From: Ignavibacteriales bacterium
GTDB lineage: Bacteria; Bacteroidota; Ignavibacteria; Ignavibacteriales; Ignavibacteriaceae
Direction of reading: 5' to 3'
Assembly (NCBI GenBank): GCA_016714125.1
Contig: JADJNX010000022.1
Span: 84,123-148,122 of the forward strand
Length of the DNA stretch: 64,000 nt
The notes beneath the pieces are model-generated. The model was not told the DNA's origin, ran no database searches, and saw only the letters and a program-made list of their open reading frames with translations. Positions 1 through 9,824 of this stretch are shown piece by piece. A program made the translations under genes and the position numbers. How positions within the stretch are numbered: position 1 is the first letter of the stretch; each line of letters begins with the position of its first letter.

Positions 1-1635
1 TGGGTGGATCATGACCGCGATGGTGATCTTGATCTTTTTGTGAGTAATGGAAAAAATGGAGGGGAAAACAATTTTTTCTATAAAAACAATGGAGATGGAA
101 CATTCACAAAGATCGATAATCTGGTTATCAATCAGGATAACTCTCCCTCTGTTGGCGCATCATTTGGTGATTTTAATAATGATGGTTACCCCGATCTTTT
201 TGTCTCAACATGGTATAACAAAAAGAACTTTTTATATAAAAACAATGGAGACGGTACCTACACACAACTTTCGTCCTCTTCAGTAATGGCTGACTTGACT
301 TATTCCGAAACAGGTACCTGGGGTGACTATAACAAAGATGGTTTTCTTGATCTCTTTGTCACCAACAGCGCCGGTAACACACGCAACTTGTTATACACGA
401 ATAACGGTGATGGATCGTTTACCAAACAACCACAAACAGGATTTTTAACAGATCAATATTTTTCAAGAAACGCCGATTTTATCGAATATAATGGGGACTA
501 TCTTCCCGATCTCTTTGTTGTAAACGAATCGGGTCAAAACGAAAATCTCTATACAAACCTGGGGACAGGCTTGTTTAACAGAGTTATCCATCCAACACTT
601 CTGAATAATGGTGGTAGTTCCATCAGCTCAAACTATGAAGATATTGATAACGATGGAGACATGGATTTTTTTATTTCGAACGCTGAAGGTGGAAGAAACT
701 GGATGTTTTTGAATGACGGACAAAACAACTTTACTAAAGTAACCGAACCATTCAATTCGGATATCGCAAATTCATTTTCAAGTTCATTTGGTGATATTGA
801 TAATGACGGTGATCTCGATCTGTTTGTTTCTAATGCGTTTAATGCAGCCGGTACTCCTATGACAAATTATCTATATATCAATCAAGGAAACGGAAGTTTT
901 GTTCGTGATACAGTGACTCTTGCTGCACAGACAGGTTGGACTTATGGAGCCGCTTTTGCTGATTATGACAAAGACGGCTGGCTTGATCTTTTCACGGCAA
1001 ATTGTTTTGGTGCCAATCAGAACAATTCACTTTACCGCAATTCGGGCGGATCAAATAACTGGCTGATGATTGATCTTGAGGGAAAAAGAAGCAATTTTAA
1101 TGCTATTGGTGCAGTCGTAAAAGTTAAAGTAACCGAAAATGGAATTTCCAGATGGATGACAAGAAGAGTTTCTGCACAATCAGGTCATTGCAGTCAAAAT
1201 ATGCAGTTGCATTTTGGACTTGGCACCGCCACCACCATTGATTCTACAGTGATCTTATGGAGCTCAGGAATTGTGCAAAATGTATCAGGACTTCTCCCTA
1301 GCTCATTCAATAAAATTGTTGAAGACTCTACACTTACGGATATTCAGTCGGAATCAGATGAATCCATAATTCATGAATTTAAACTGATGCAGAATTACCC
1401 AAATCCATTTAATCCCGTTACCACAATTTCTTATTCGATAGTTAATCCGGGTAATGTGACCATAAGAGTTTATGATATTCTGGGTACAATGGTTAAAGAA
1501 CTATATGATGGTTATAAACCTGCCGGGAATCATTCAATTCAACTGGATGCCGGTAATCTCAGCTCAGGAATTTATCTCTATGAACTGACTTCCAATGGGA
1601 ATAAAATTGTAAAAAAACTGTCTGTTACGAAATAA
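1..1635 (+). CDS. Secreted FG-GAP/ASPIC repeat protein with type IX sorting domain (5' partial)
   Basis: The reading frame is open from the first base, so the start lies outside the window. The visible 544 residues hold repeated calcium-loop-like motifs such as DIDNDGDLDLF and DYDKDGWLDLF, typical of FG-GAP/VCBS beta-propeller blades. An ASPIC/UnbV-like segment follows (around NWLMIDLEGKRSNFNAIG, roughly residues 350-440). The last 80 residues form a Por-type (type IX) C-terminal sorting domain: LMQNYPNPFNPVTTISYSI opens it and a GIYLYEL strand lies near the end. The protein is therefore probably exported by Sec, crosses the outer membrane by T9SS and is released or anchored at the surface. 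CRTAC1-like proteins share this architecture, but substrate and partner cannot be read from sequence. The next gene is 58 bases downstream on the same strand and may be cotranscribed. Confidence 0.9.
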   Translation, partial: WVDHDRDGDLDLFVSNGKNGGENNFFYKNNGDGTFTKIDNLVINQDNSPSVGASFGDFNNDGYPDLFVSTWYNKKNFLYKNNGDGTYTQLSSSSVMADLTYSETGTWGDYNKDGFLDLFVTNSAGNTRNLLYTNNGDGSFTKQPQTGFLTDQYFSRNADFIEYNGDYLPDLFVVNESGQNENLYTNLGTGLFNRVIHPTLLNNGGSSISSNYEDIDNDGDMDFFISNAEGGRNWMFLNDGQNNFTKVTEPFNSDIANSFSSSFGDIDNDGDLDLFVSNAFNAAGTPMTNYLYINQGNGSFVRDTVTLAAQTGWTYGAAFADYDKDGWLDLFTANCFGANQNNSLYRNSGGSNNWLMIDLEGKRSNFNAIGAVVKVKVTENGISRWMTRRVSAQSGHCSQNMQLHFGLGTATTIDSTVILWSSGIVQNVSGLLPSSFNKIVEDSTLTDIQSESDESIIHEFKLMQNYPNPFNPVTTISYSIVNPGNVTIRVYDILGTMVKELYDGYKPAGNHSIQLDAGNLSSGIYLYELTSNGNKIVKKLSVTK

Positions 1636-1693
1636 TTGGGACAAAAAGTGCCCGGATAACACTGAAGTGGCAGATTTTTTGTAATTTCAACTT

Positions 1694-2767
1694 ATGAAAA
1701 AAGAGAAATTATTACTTCTGTCTTCGCTATTACTTCTGTCACTCGGGGTAAACTCATGCACATTTATTGAGAATTCAAATAAGGATACACAAAACCATAT
1801 TACCCATAACTGGCTTGGTGAACCAAGATTTGTGGAAGCGGAATTGCTTGTGATCATTAAAAATGTTGAAATTCTTAAGGGCGATTCTTTGATTAATCAC
1901 AACAAAAGAATGGGAATTCCTAAGAATACTCCCCCAACATTTCGACTTTGGAGTTCTCAGCCAAAAAACTATATTAATCAAAGAGACGTGCAATATCTTA
2001 GTGTCTCCCCTGCCCCAACAGAATCATTCACAGAGGATGAAAACCAAAACCTGATCCACTATTGGGACTTGATGAAGTCATTAAAAACGGGTGACTCACT
2101 CGTGATTTCTCGAAAAGTGCGATACACTGTTTATAATTTAACCACCCCGGACAATATTGATCAAATTAATTCATCCGCCTTTTTTGAGGATGACCCGACA
2201 AGATTTTTGATTTCAGAAGAATTTCTCGAAATCACTGACAGTATAAAGGCAAAGGCAGCGGAGGTCACTGTAGGTGAAACCAATTCTGTAAAAAAAACGA
2301 AATTGCTTTATGACTGGGTTCGTGGAAATATGGAATATACCTGGAACGTTCCGGAAAGAAGTGCAGAGTCTGCTCTGAGAACATGCAGCGGGGATTGTGG
2401 TCAATTCTCTTACCTGTTTATAGCACTTTGTAGAGCTTCGGGTATTCCTGCAAGACTTGTTTCAGGCTTTATGCTGGCACCTGATACAATAAGTTATCAT
2501 GTTTGGAGTGAAGTTCAATTTCCCGGCACTGGTTGGCTACCCGTTGATTGCACTGATAAAAATGGTTTTTTATCATTGGATAACAGGCGACTTGTTACAT
2601 CAAGAGGGATGAACATCCCCCTTTTTAATGTGCCTGAATGGGCAGATTATAAAAACAGTGAAGCAAAAGAGGACCGTACCGATTTTATGCAGATGGTTAC
2701 AGTCGTAATGAGTGGCGTGAAAGCCAACATCCGAACTCAGAGGATAATTCACAAGTTCACCAAGTGA
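1694..2767 (+). CDS. Transglutaminase-like domain lipoprotein
   Basis: The 357-residue protein starts with a Lys-rich, Leu-rich signal peptide ending in VNSC (Cys22), a plausible lipobox, so it is probably a periplasmic or outer-membrane lipoprotein. The C-terminal half carries a transglutaminase-like (papain-fold) core: Cys235 in SGDCGQFSYLF, His269 in YHVWSEV and Asp285 in PVDCTDKNG, in the order and spacing of the Cys-His-Asp triad. Family members are usually proteases or amidases rather than cross-linking enzymes; the substrate is unknown here. It is convergent with the next gene, with only two bases between the stop codons. The fold is well supported and the exact activity is not. Confidence 0.85.
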   Translation: MKKEKLLLLSSLLLLSLGVNSCTFIENSNKDTQNHITHNWLGEPRFVEAELLVIIKNVEILKGDSLINHNKRMGIPKNTPPTFRLWSSQPKNYINQRDVQYLSVSPAPTESFTEDENQNLIHYWDLMKSLKTGDSLVISRKVRYTVYNLTTPDNIDQINSSAFFEDDPTRFLISEEFLEITDSIKAKAAEVTVGETNSVKKTKLLYDWVRGNMEYTWNVPERSAESALRTCSGDCGQFSYLFIALCRASGIPARLVSGFMLAPDTISYHVWSEVQFPGTGWLPVDCTDKNGFLSLDNRRLVTSRGMNIPLFNVPEWADYKNSEAKEDRTDFMQMVTVVMSGVKANIRTQRIIHKFTK

Positions 2768-2769
2768 AC

Positions 2770-3411
2770 TTATTTTGGTTCGTCTATCCTTTTGAGAAGT
2801 TCTACCAAAAGATTTTTACCCCAGTTTGGGTGGATTGATGATGCCGGAGTAAATTTCTCAAATTTTTCCTGAGCTGTCAGAAGTACAGGTTTAGCTTTTG
2901 CTTTCCCCCCACCCATCATCTCCGGTGTGAACATAACAACCATCCCGTTTTGTAAGTAGATTCTTGGGTTCTCCGGGTCAATTTCGGTTGCTAACGCCAT
3001 ATATTTGGTAGCCAGAGGTGAAAGTGCCATAAATCGTTCCATCGGGCTCACGGTAATTCTGGCATAAACAATCATTGATTTGATAACATATATTTCTGAA
3101 TTATTCGGGTTAAGTGAATCAGCTCTGTTAAGATATGATTCTGCTCTATCAATTATCTGTTCCTTAAGTAGATTGTCTTTTTCTCTCATCGAAATGGTGG
3201 CATTTGCCATCGCGGCATAATATTGAGCTATCCACTCCCCTTTTTCAGCGTCTGCTATCCTCTCAAAATTATTTTTTAACAACATCGCTGTTTCAAGTGT
3301 GTTAGCAGTATCAAGAATTGAAAGATTCTTTTCAATGGCTTTTATCATCTTATCGTTTTGAGCGAAAACAGAGACCATTCCGAGGATAAGGATCAAAAGT
3401 AATTTTTTCAT
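2770..3411 (-). CDS. Exported TPR-like protein of unknown function
   Basis: The product has 213 residues and begins with a clean signal peptide (MKKLLLILILGMVSVFAQ). The rest is helical and looks like degenerate tetratricopeptide repeats: ERIADAEKGEWIAQYYAAMA, AESYLNRADSLNPNNSEIYV and MALATEIDPENPRIYLQNG pair helices around small residues and acidic turns. It starts 15 bases after the stop of the TonB-dependent receptor upstream on the same strand, so the two are probably cotranscribed. A periplasmic partner role for that receptor is an inference from position only. Confidence 0.75.
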   Translation of the reverse strand: MKKLLLILILGMVSVFAQNDKMIKAIEKNLSILDTANTLETAMLLKNNFERIADAEKGEWIAQYYAAMANATISMREKDNLLKEQIIDRAESYLNRADSLNPNNSEIYVIKSMIVYARITVSPMERFMALSPLATKYMALATEIDPENPRIYLQNGMVVMFTPEMMGGGKAKAKPVLLTAQEKFEKFTPASSIHPNWGKNLLVELLKRIDEPK

Positions 3412-3426
3412 AGTTAATCTTTGCTT

Positions 3427-5553
3427 TTATTTGTAATCAAGTGAAATAAACACACCGAGGAAATATGTCCTGAGTGCCGGAGAGATAACTTCCTGACTTC
3501 TTGTTCCATCTGCCGAAAATCTGTAACCGTAAACATTTTCGTAACCCGGCAGGTTTGTGATCGAAACATAAACAATCGCAAAATAATCAAAAATGGTGGT
3601 TAACCAACTCCCGTTGAAACTCAGACTGTGTTGCTTAGGGGTCCTGTCACCGTTAAAAATCGGATTATTTGGGTTATAGTAAGGTCTGCCCGACGAAAAG
3701 GTGTAGGTGAATCCAATAAAAGTGTTCAGAGCCCTGAAAAATTGTTTATAGACTAACGAGAGTGTATGCTCAGAGGCGAAAGTCGGGGTCGCAAGAGTTG
3801 GGTAATCCCGGTAGTCTCTTTTTGTGTCGAGCCATGAGTAAGATATCCAATAGTCAACAGTTTCGAAAGTGGCCCCTCTGTCACGCCAAAAAACATCAAT
3901 TCCTTTTGCATACCCTGAACCGTTATTCTGATAGTCTGGTACACCAAAAACGGGACTGGTGATATTTCTTTTCATCAGTGACTGATAGTCTTTGTAATAT
4001 CCTTCAATCCTGAATGTGGTTTTTTCACCGATATATTGATAGTTTAAGATGTAGTGATCCGCTCTTTCATAATCAAGGTTTTTCCCTTGATAAAGAAATT
4101 GTCTGTCAGGTGTTTGAAAAAACTGCCCATAAGCAAAATTGATCTGATCGTCTTCCCGAATTCTAATCGCTAACGAAACTCTTGGAGCGAGATTCGCTTT
4201 TTTAAGATAGTCTGAATATTCATACCTTGCTCCAATTCGAAAAGCTGCTAAATCCGAAAGGAAGAAATCAGTTTCAACAAAACCTGCATAATATTTATCC
4301 TCAAGATTTGCTTTTAATGATGAAAAAGAATCATCAGCTTTTAAGAACCAGGTCTCAGCACCCAAAGTAAGGAATGCAATATCCGCGATATTTTTTGTAC
4401 CTTTTACCTTAAATTGATGAAGTTGGTCATCCCGGTTCGCCGGGAAAGTATTTAACTGAAGATCATCATTATTGTTGCTGTATGAATAACCGGCAAAAAG
4501 AGCCACATCACTAAATACTATATCACTGTAGCTGGTGTTTATGTAAAAATTTGTGTTGTTGAGCTGGAACCTGGGTTTAAATGTTGGATCATCAAGACTC
4601 TGCTGGTAAAGAGAAAGCTGAGTATTTGAAAAAGTACCATAAAACTTGTACATCCCCGACTCACCCGTTTTTTGGCGAAACAGAAATGTCCCGGCTTTGG
4701 ATACAGGCGCTTCATCCCATTCAATTCTCTGTGGAATTAAGTTGTTATACGGTGCCAAATTAAAATAGTCAGCAGATACGCTAACGGCGGTTTTATCCCA
4801 CCGCTGAGTATGAACCGCATTAAACCCCGCCGCCAACAGACCAAAGGAACTCCTGGTATCAGGGGGAAGATCAATACTCCTGAGGATTAATGTAGATGAC
4901 AACGCCTGACCATACTGAGCTGAGTATCCTCCGGTGCTGAAGATTGTACCTTTAAATAATATTGGTGAAAACCTTCCTCTTTGTGGGACATCGGGAACAT
5001 TGGAAAAGTAAGGATTCTGAACAATCATTTCATCAATAATAGTTTTAGTCTCTGCAGATGAACCCCCTCTTACAAAAAGACCTTCGGATTCTCCAACTTG
5101 AGAAGTACCGGGCAAGGTATTCAGCGCACCTGACAGGTCACCTGATGCACCCGCCGTTGTAAGAATATCAAGTGGTTTCAGAACAACTGATTTTCTTTCA
5201 TCAGAAGCTTCAAAAGATCCGGCTGAGATCGTAACCTGTTTTAAAATTTTCGAATCCGGATCAAGAGTCAGTTCCAGAATAAGAGGTTTCCCATCGAGTG
5301 TAATCTTGGTTTCTTTTGGTTTGTAACCAATATAACTCGAAACTAATATCTGTTCACCAGTTTCGGTGGTTGTAAATTCAAAATTCCCTGCTACGTCACT
5401 CGATGCCCCGTCATAACTCCCCTTAATAAAGATATTGGCGCCCGTCAGGATTTCTCCTTTTGAAGATTTAATCTTTCCCGAAATCTTCGTTTGAGAGAAT
5501 AAAGTGCCGGTGGAGAATAATATCAATGTAAAAAACAGAAATATTTTGTGCAT
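3427..5553 (-). CDS. TonB-dependent outer-membrane receptor with carboxypeptidase-like N-domain
   Basis: The 708-residue protein has a signal peptide (to about residue 20, LFSQ), then a carboxypeptidase regulatory-like beta-sandwich of about 90 residues (SGKIKSSKGEILTGANIFIK), then a plug domain (about 120-230, with LPGTSQVGESEGLFVRGGSS and TIIDEMIV) and a long C-terminal beta-barrel ending in a hydrophobic strand (FLGVFISLDYK). This is the standard layout of Bacteroidota TonB-dependent transporters. No SusD-like partner is adjacent, which argues against a polysaccharide-utilisation pair. The ligand is unknown. No riboswitch was seen upstream. The start ATG has an AT-rich leader with a possible -7 element about 35 bases upstream. 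Confidence 0.9.
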   Translation of the reverse strand: MHKIFLFFTLILFSTGTLFSQTKISGKIKSSKGEILTGANIFIKGSYDGASSDVAGNFEFTTTETGEQILVSSYIGYKPKETKITLDGKPLILELTLDPDSKILKQVTISAGSFEASDERKSVVLKPLDILTTAGASGDLSGALNTLPGTSQVGESEGLFVRGGSSAETKTIIDEMIVQNPYFSNVPDVPQRGRFSPILFKGTIFSTGGYSAQYGQALSSTLILRSIDLPPDTRSSFGLLAAGFNAVHTQRWDKTAVSVSADYFNLAPYNNLIPQRIEWDEAPVSKAGTFLFRQKTGESGMYKFYGTFSNTQLSLYQQSLDDPTFKPRFQLNNTNFYINTSYSDIVFSDVALFAGYSYSNNNDDLQLNTFPANRDDQLHQFKVKGTKNIADIAFLTLGAETWFLKADDSFSSLKANLEDKYYAGFVETDFFLSDLAAFRIGARYEYSDYLKKANLAPRVSLAIRIREDDQINFAYGQFFQTPDRQFLYQGKNLDYERADHYILNYQYIGEKTTFRIEGYYKDYQSLMKRNITSPVFGVPDYQNNGSGYAKGIDVFWRDRGATFETVDYWISYSWLDTKRDYRDYPTLATPTFASEHTLSLVYKQFFRALNTFIGFTYTFSSGRPYYNPNNPIFNGDRTPKQHSLSFNGSWLTTIFDYFAIVYVSITNLPGYENVYGYRFSADGTRSQEVISPALRTYFLGVFISLDYK

Positions 5554-5586
5554 ACTTTTCCAATTATTGTTTATTAGTTAACCAAC

Positions 5587-5594
5587 CAAACTTA
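5587..5594 (-). promoter_or_regulatory. Candidate -7 element (TAAGTTTG) for the TonB receptor gene
   Basis: On the minus strand, TAAGTTTG matches the FCB-type -7 consensus TAnnTTTG and lies 33 bases upstream of the receptor start. No good TTTG element is found at the usual 19-20 base spacing, so this is a weak call. Confidence 0.3.
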
Positions 5595-5714
5595 CTTTAA
5601 AGTTTCAAGAAATGGTCAGAAAATGTGACAGGTGGGCAAAAAAACGGTGTAATAAAGAGTGGATGACTGGAAATCACTTCCTTTTCATTCTCTCTTCATT
5701 ACACCAAAGGAAAA

Positions 5715-6446
5715 TTAGAATATTTTGATAAAATTAATTGAGATGTTAGCCGGAGAAGTTTGAGATATATTGTAATCGAAATAAAAATTCCATGTGGTTT
5801 CGATGCTTTTGTTATATCTCGAGACCAGCCTGACTGCGTTTATTGCACTGGCAATTCTGTTCAGGATGATTCCACCAACGACAAAACGAATATTATTGTT
5901 CCAACTCTCTGATGAGACCCAAAGCTCTCTGTACGACTTCCTGTCGTTGTTGTTTGCCCAACTCCAGTTGTGTGTGGAAGTATTATACATTTTTTCAAAT
6001 CTTCCTTGTTTCGCCATGTCATTGTTGAAATCACTTATATTTAAATAATTACCAATATCAGCAGAATAGTCGCCACTTTTGGCGTCCATATTTGTAACAC
6101 CACCATAGGATTCAGCATAATTGAAGTAGTTATCTTTTTGTCTTTCGGAATAATATTTCATTCCTCCCATGGTAATCCATAAACCTGCCTCGGCAATAGT
6201 AAAGTATTTACCACTTTCGAATCCCTCAGCGTAAAGTTCACCCATACCGGGGAGAAGAACCGAATAGAGAATTGCAAGTCCAACTTTTTTCTTTTCAGGT
6301 GCAAATTGGATAGACTGAATTGACGCATCCTTGCTTTCATAACCATCATTCAGACTCACAGTTGATTTCAACTGAGCAATTGAACCCGGTTGTTGAGCAA
6401 ACAAAACGGAAGCAAAAAGGATAAAAATAACACCAAATTTTCTCAT
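5715..6446 (-). CDS. Exported DUF5683-like small membrane protein
   Basis: The 243-residue product has a signal peptide (MRKFGVIFILFASVLFAQ). It is followed by a hydrophobic segment rich in Gly and Pro (GLAILYSVLLPGMGELYAEG) that resembles the LPGxGQxY signature of DUF5683-type membrane proteins found widely in Bacteroidota. A second hydrophobic stretch lies near residues 195-205 (VVGGIILNRIASAINA). Function is unknown. It begins 10 bases after the mtaB stop codon in the same direction, suggesting cotranscription without implying a shared role. Confidence 0.65.
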   Translation of the reverse strand: MRKFGVIFILFASVLFAQQPGSIAQLKSTVSLNDGYESKDASIQSIQFAPEKKKVGLAILYSVLLPGMGELYAEGFESGKYFTIAEAGLWITMGGMKYYSERQKDNYFNYAESYGGVTNMDAKSGDYSADIGNYLNISDFNNDMAKQGRFEKMYNTSTHNWSWANNNDRKSYRELWVSSESWNNNIRFVVGGIILNRIASAINAVRLVSRYNKSIETTWNFYFDYNISQTSPANISINFIKIF

Positions 6447-6455
6447 CGAAAAACC

Positions 6456-7771
6456 TTATACAGTGATCGGTTGGTTTTCTAATATCTCACCATAACAGTG
6501 TTCACCATCATGTGAGAGGATCCGGAATTTTGTAAACTTATTTGTGTATTCAGGAATAAAGTCGTGACTGACTCTGATGTATTCAGTTGAAAAACCTTTC
6601 ATATCACCCGAATTGTTACTATTTTCAAACAAAACATCGACAATTTTCCCCTCTTTTGCCGAATAGAAATCTTCTTTTTTCTTCTGACTCATTATTCTGA
6701 GTACATTTGTTCTTCTTTTTCTTTCAGCAACATCTACGGCACCGGGCATGTTGATTGCCTTGGTTCTTGGCCTCTCGGAATAAGTAAAAACATGGAAATA
6801 GGATACGGGTAGATTCATCAAAAAATTGTGAGTCTCAGTAAACTCTTTTTCAGTTTCTCCGGGGAATCCGGTGATTACATCAACACCAATCCCCAATCCG
6901 GGGATAACTTTGTTTGCTTTGTAGATCAGGCGATCATAGTCAGCAGTGTTATATCTACGCTGCATCTGTCTTAATATCGACTGACTTCCACTCTGAAGTG
7001 GTATATGAAAATGTTTTGACATCTTATCAGAACCTGCGGTCAGTTCAAGAATCTGGTCCGTTAACAGATTTGGCTCAATTGAGGATATTCTTAATCTGTA
7101 TTCCCCGGGAACCTCAATAAGTTTTAATAACAACTGGTAAAATGGTGTATTAACATTTTTACCATAGTCTCCAACATTTACACCAGTTAAAATTATTTCT
7201 TTGTAACCCTTAGCAATAAGTTCGGAAAATTTTTCAACCGCCTTACCGGGATCCATACTCCTGCTGCCACCTCTAGCGAGAGGAATCGTGCAAAAAGTAC
7301 ATTTGTAATCACAGCCATCCTGAATCTTAAAATAGGCCGCGTTCTGCTGTCGGCATCACTTGAAGATGCAAAACCAAACTCGTTTGTAAGTTCCTCAGTC
7401 GGGGATACAAAAATGCAGGCGAGACTTTTCTTTTCAAAATTCTCAATAAATGAAAAAACATCAAACTTTTCCTTGCTTCCAAGAACAATATCCACCCCCT
7501 CAATCCCGGCAATTTCATCGGGACGGAGTTGTGCGTAGCAACCCGTAACCATAACGTAAGCTTCGGGGTTTGTTCTCAAGGCTCTGCGAACCACCTGACG
7601 GCAGTCGCGCTCGGCGTTTTCAGTAACGGTACAGGTGTTTATCACATAAACATCTGCTTCGTTATTAAAATCGACAACTTCAAAGCCGTTGTTAAGGAAT
7701 TGCTTCCCTATCGACGATGTTTCGGAAAAATTAAGCTTGCAGCCTAATGTGTGTAATGCAACTTTTTTCAT
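6456..7771 (-). CDS. mtaB: tRNA t6A37 methylthiotransferase MtaB (one frameshift)
   Basis: MtaB-type radical-SAM enzymes add a methylthio group to t6A37 of tRNAs reading ANN codons. The N-terminal part shows the UPF0004 domain with cluster cysteines in HTLGCKLNFSE, INTCTVTE and MVTGCYAQL. The radical-SAM motif CDYKCTFC is encoded, but in the next frame: restoring one G in the GGCC at about 7335-7338 gives a continuous AYFKIQDGCDYKCTFC leading into RGGSRSMDPGK and the rest of the enzyme, including a TRAM-like tail. The reconstructed length of about 439 residues is normal. The break is best explained by a lost homopolymer base, not decay, because both halves are fully conserved. Confidence 0.9.
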
Positions 7772-7845
7772 TAACAGTTAAATATTTGAATTCTAAATTT
7801 AACTCACTGACTTCTACTAAAAAAGGCAGTTAAGGAGACAGATAA

Positions 7846-7878
7846 TACAAAAAATAGGCTGCATTAAAAATGCAGCCT
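7846..7878 (-). terminator. Rho-independent terminator after rpsA
   Basis: On the minus strand the stem AGGCTGCAT / ATGCAGCCT (9 bp, 5-base loop) is followed by ATTTTTTG. It lies about 27 bases past the rpsA stop and ahead of mtaB, separating the two units. Confidence 0.85.
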
Positions 7879-7904
7879 CTAAAAACATGATCAAAAACTG
7901 ATCA

Positions 7905-9719
7905 TTAGTTCCCTTCTTTTTTCGGTTTTCCTGCGGCAGGAGAAACTTCAAATGTGGGGAAATCAACACTTTCAACTTTGGAAGTTTCGGCATTGAGGAA
8001 ATCGGTTACACTCACTTTTTCAAGTTTATGATTAGTCATGTATTCCTGAATCTCTTCTTCTCCCTTATCTTTGAAATAAGCGATAGAGCTCAGAACGATT
8101 TTTTTATTCTCTTTGTCGAAATCAATCACTTTAAGGCTAAGTTCCTGGTCATTAAGGAAGTGATTTCCAAGATTTTTCACTTTGCCGGGTGAAAGCTGTG
8201 AGGTTGGAACAAAAGCATCAACGCCTTCTTCCAACTCAACAATCACACCTTTTTCGATCAATCTTGAAACTTTACCTTTGGTTTCGGTTCCGTTACCATA
8301 AAGTGTTTCGAATCTATCCCATGGATTATCATGAATCTGTTTGTGTCCAAGTGAGATTTTTCTCTGTTCGGTGTCAACGGTAAGAACAACTACGTCAATT
8401 TTCTCACCTTTTTTGACAACTTCCCCTGGATGACGGATTTTTTTGGTCCATGAAAGATCACTGATATGAATAAGACCATCAATACCCGGTTCAAGTTCAA
8501 CAAACACACCAAATGTAGTGAGGTTTCTCACGATACCTGAATGTTTGCTGGCAACTGGATATTTAGCCATTAATTCATGCCATGGATCTGGTTCAAGCTG
8601 TTTCATGCCCAAAGATATTTTCTTCTCTTCAGGATCGAGGCTGAGGATTACAGCTTCAATTACCTGTCCCATCGAAACCATCTGTGAAGGATGTTTGATG
8701 TGCTGGGTCCAGCTCATTTCGGAATTGTGAATCAAACCTTCGATGCCTTTTTCGATTTCGATAAATGCACCATATTCGGTAAGAGATACAACGCGACCTG
8801 AGACTTTTTTGCCAATTTCATATTTGATAGCAATATTTTCCCATGGGTGTGGTAAAAGTTTTTTGAGACTGAGGGAGATTCTTCTCTTCTCTTCATCAAA
8901 ATCAGTTACAACCACTTTGATCTTCTCATCAAGTTTAACCACTTCGTTTGGATGGTTAATTCTACCCCAACTAAGGTCGGTGATATGAATAAGACCATCA
9001 ACTCCGCCGAGATCAACAAATACACCAAAATCAGTGATTGCTTTAACAGTACCTTCAAGGATTTGTCCCTTATCAAGGCTGTGTAAAATTGCATGTCTCT
9101 GATCTGCAAGTTCTTCTTCAACAAGAACTTTGTGAGAAACTACAACATTCTCGGTTGGGATGTTAACTTTAACAACTTTAAAGTCCATCTCTCTACCAAC
9201 AAATGCGTCAAAATCTCTAATTGGGCGAACATCGATTTGTGATCCGGGAAGGAATGCATCCATACCCATAAGATCAACAACCATTCCACCTTTAATTCTA
9301 CGGGTAATTTTACCCTGAATAACATCACCGCTGTCATGAGCTGCGAGTACTCTTTCCCAAACTCTGAGAAAGTCGGCTCTCTTTTTGCTGAGTACCAGGT
9401 TTCCTTCCTGATCTTCAACACTTTCAAGAACTACCTCAACTTCAGTTCCAACCTTAAGATCTGTCATTCCCTCAAATTCACTTATGGGAATCTGACCTTC
9501 GGATTTGAAACCAACGTCAACGATAACATAATCCGGCTGTATGCGGACTACTCTACCTTTGACCATCTCTTTCTCTTTGACGTTCCGAAAGGATTCGCCA
9601 AAAAGGGAGGCGAGTTCTGAAAATTCTTCTTGTGTGTATTCTTCGTCAAGGAAAAACTTCTTTGACTTGTTGAATAAGACTTCAAAATCGTGTGCTGAAG
9701 TCTTGATTTCTTCGGACAT
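7905..9719 (-). CDS. rpsA: 30S ribosomal protein S1
   Basis: S1 binds mRNA and promotes initiation on the 30S subunit. The 604-residue product contains six consecutive S1 (OB-fold) repeats, the later ones with the signature FGVFVDLG-VDGLIHITDLSW and its variants (YGAFIEIEKGIEGLIHNSEMSW minus a few residues), ending in a charged tail. I chose the ATG at 9719 because it is preceded by a strong ribosome-binding site (TTGGAGGATT) and gives the typical MSEEIKTS start; the frame is open 15 codons further upstream without such a site. It is the last gene of the cmk-ispH-rpsA cluster and is followed by a terminator. Confidence 0.97.
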   Translation of the reverse strand: MSEEIKTSAHDFEVLFNKSKKFFLDEEYTQEEFSELASLFGESFRNVKEKEMVKGRVVRIQPDYVIVDVGFKSEGQIPISEFEGMTDLKVGTEVEVVLESVEDQEGNLVLSKKRADFLRVWERVLAAHDSGDVIQGKITRRIKGGMVVDLMGMDAFLPGSQIDVRPIRDFDAFVGREMDFKVVKVNIPTENVVVSHKVLVEEELADQRHAILHSLDKGQILEGTVKAITDFGVFVDLGGVDGLIHITDLSWGRINHPNEVVKLDEKIKVVVTDFDEEKRRISLSLKKLLPHPWENIAIKYEIGKKVSGRVVSLTEYGAFIEIEKGIEGLIHNSEMSWTQHIKHPSQMVSMGQVIEAVILSLDPEEKKISLGMKQLEPDPWHELMAKYPVASKHSGIVRNLTTFGVFVELEPGIDGLIHISDLSWTKKIRHPGEVVKKGEKIDVVVLTVDTEQRKISLGHKQIHDNPWDRFETLYGNGTETKGKVSRLIEKGVIVELEEGVDAFVPTSQLSPGKVKNLGNHFLNDQELSLKVIDFDKENKKIVLSSIAYFKDKGEEEIQEYMTNHKLEKVSVTDFLNAETSKVESVDFPTFEVSPAAGKPKKEGN

Positions 9720-9824
9720 TAATCCTCCAATGTACTGTTGGTGCCGTTCACGCAAAACTGCCAATTGGGCGAATGCGGCAAGGTATTTGTTAGTGTAACA
9801 TGGTTATCTAACGGCAGTTATTTG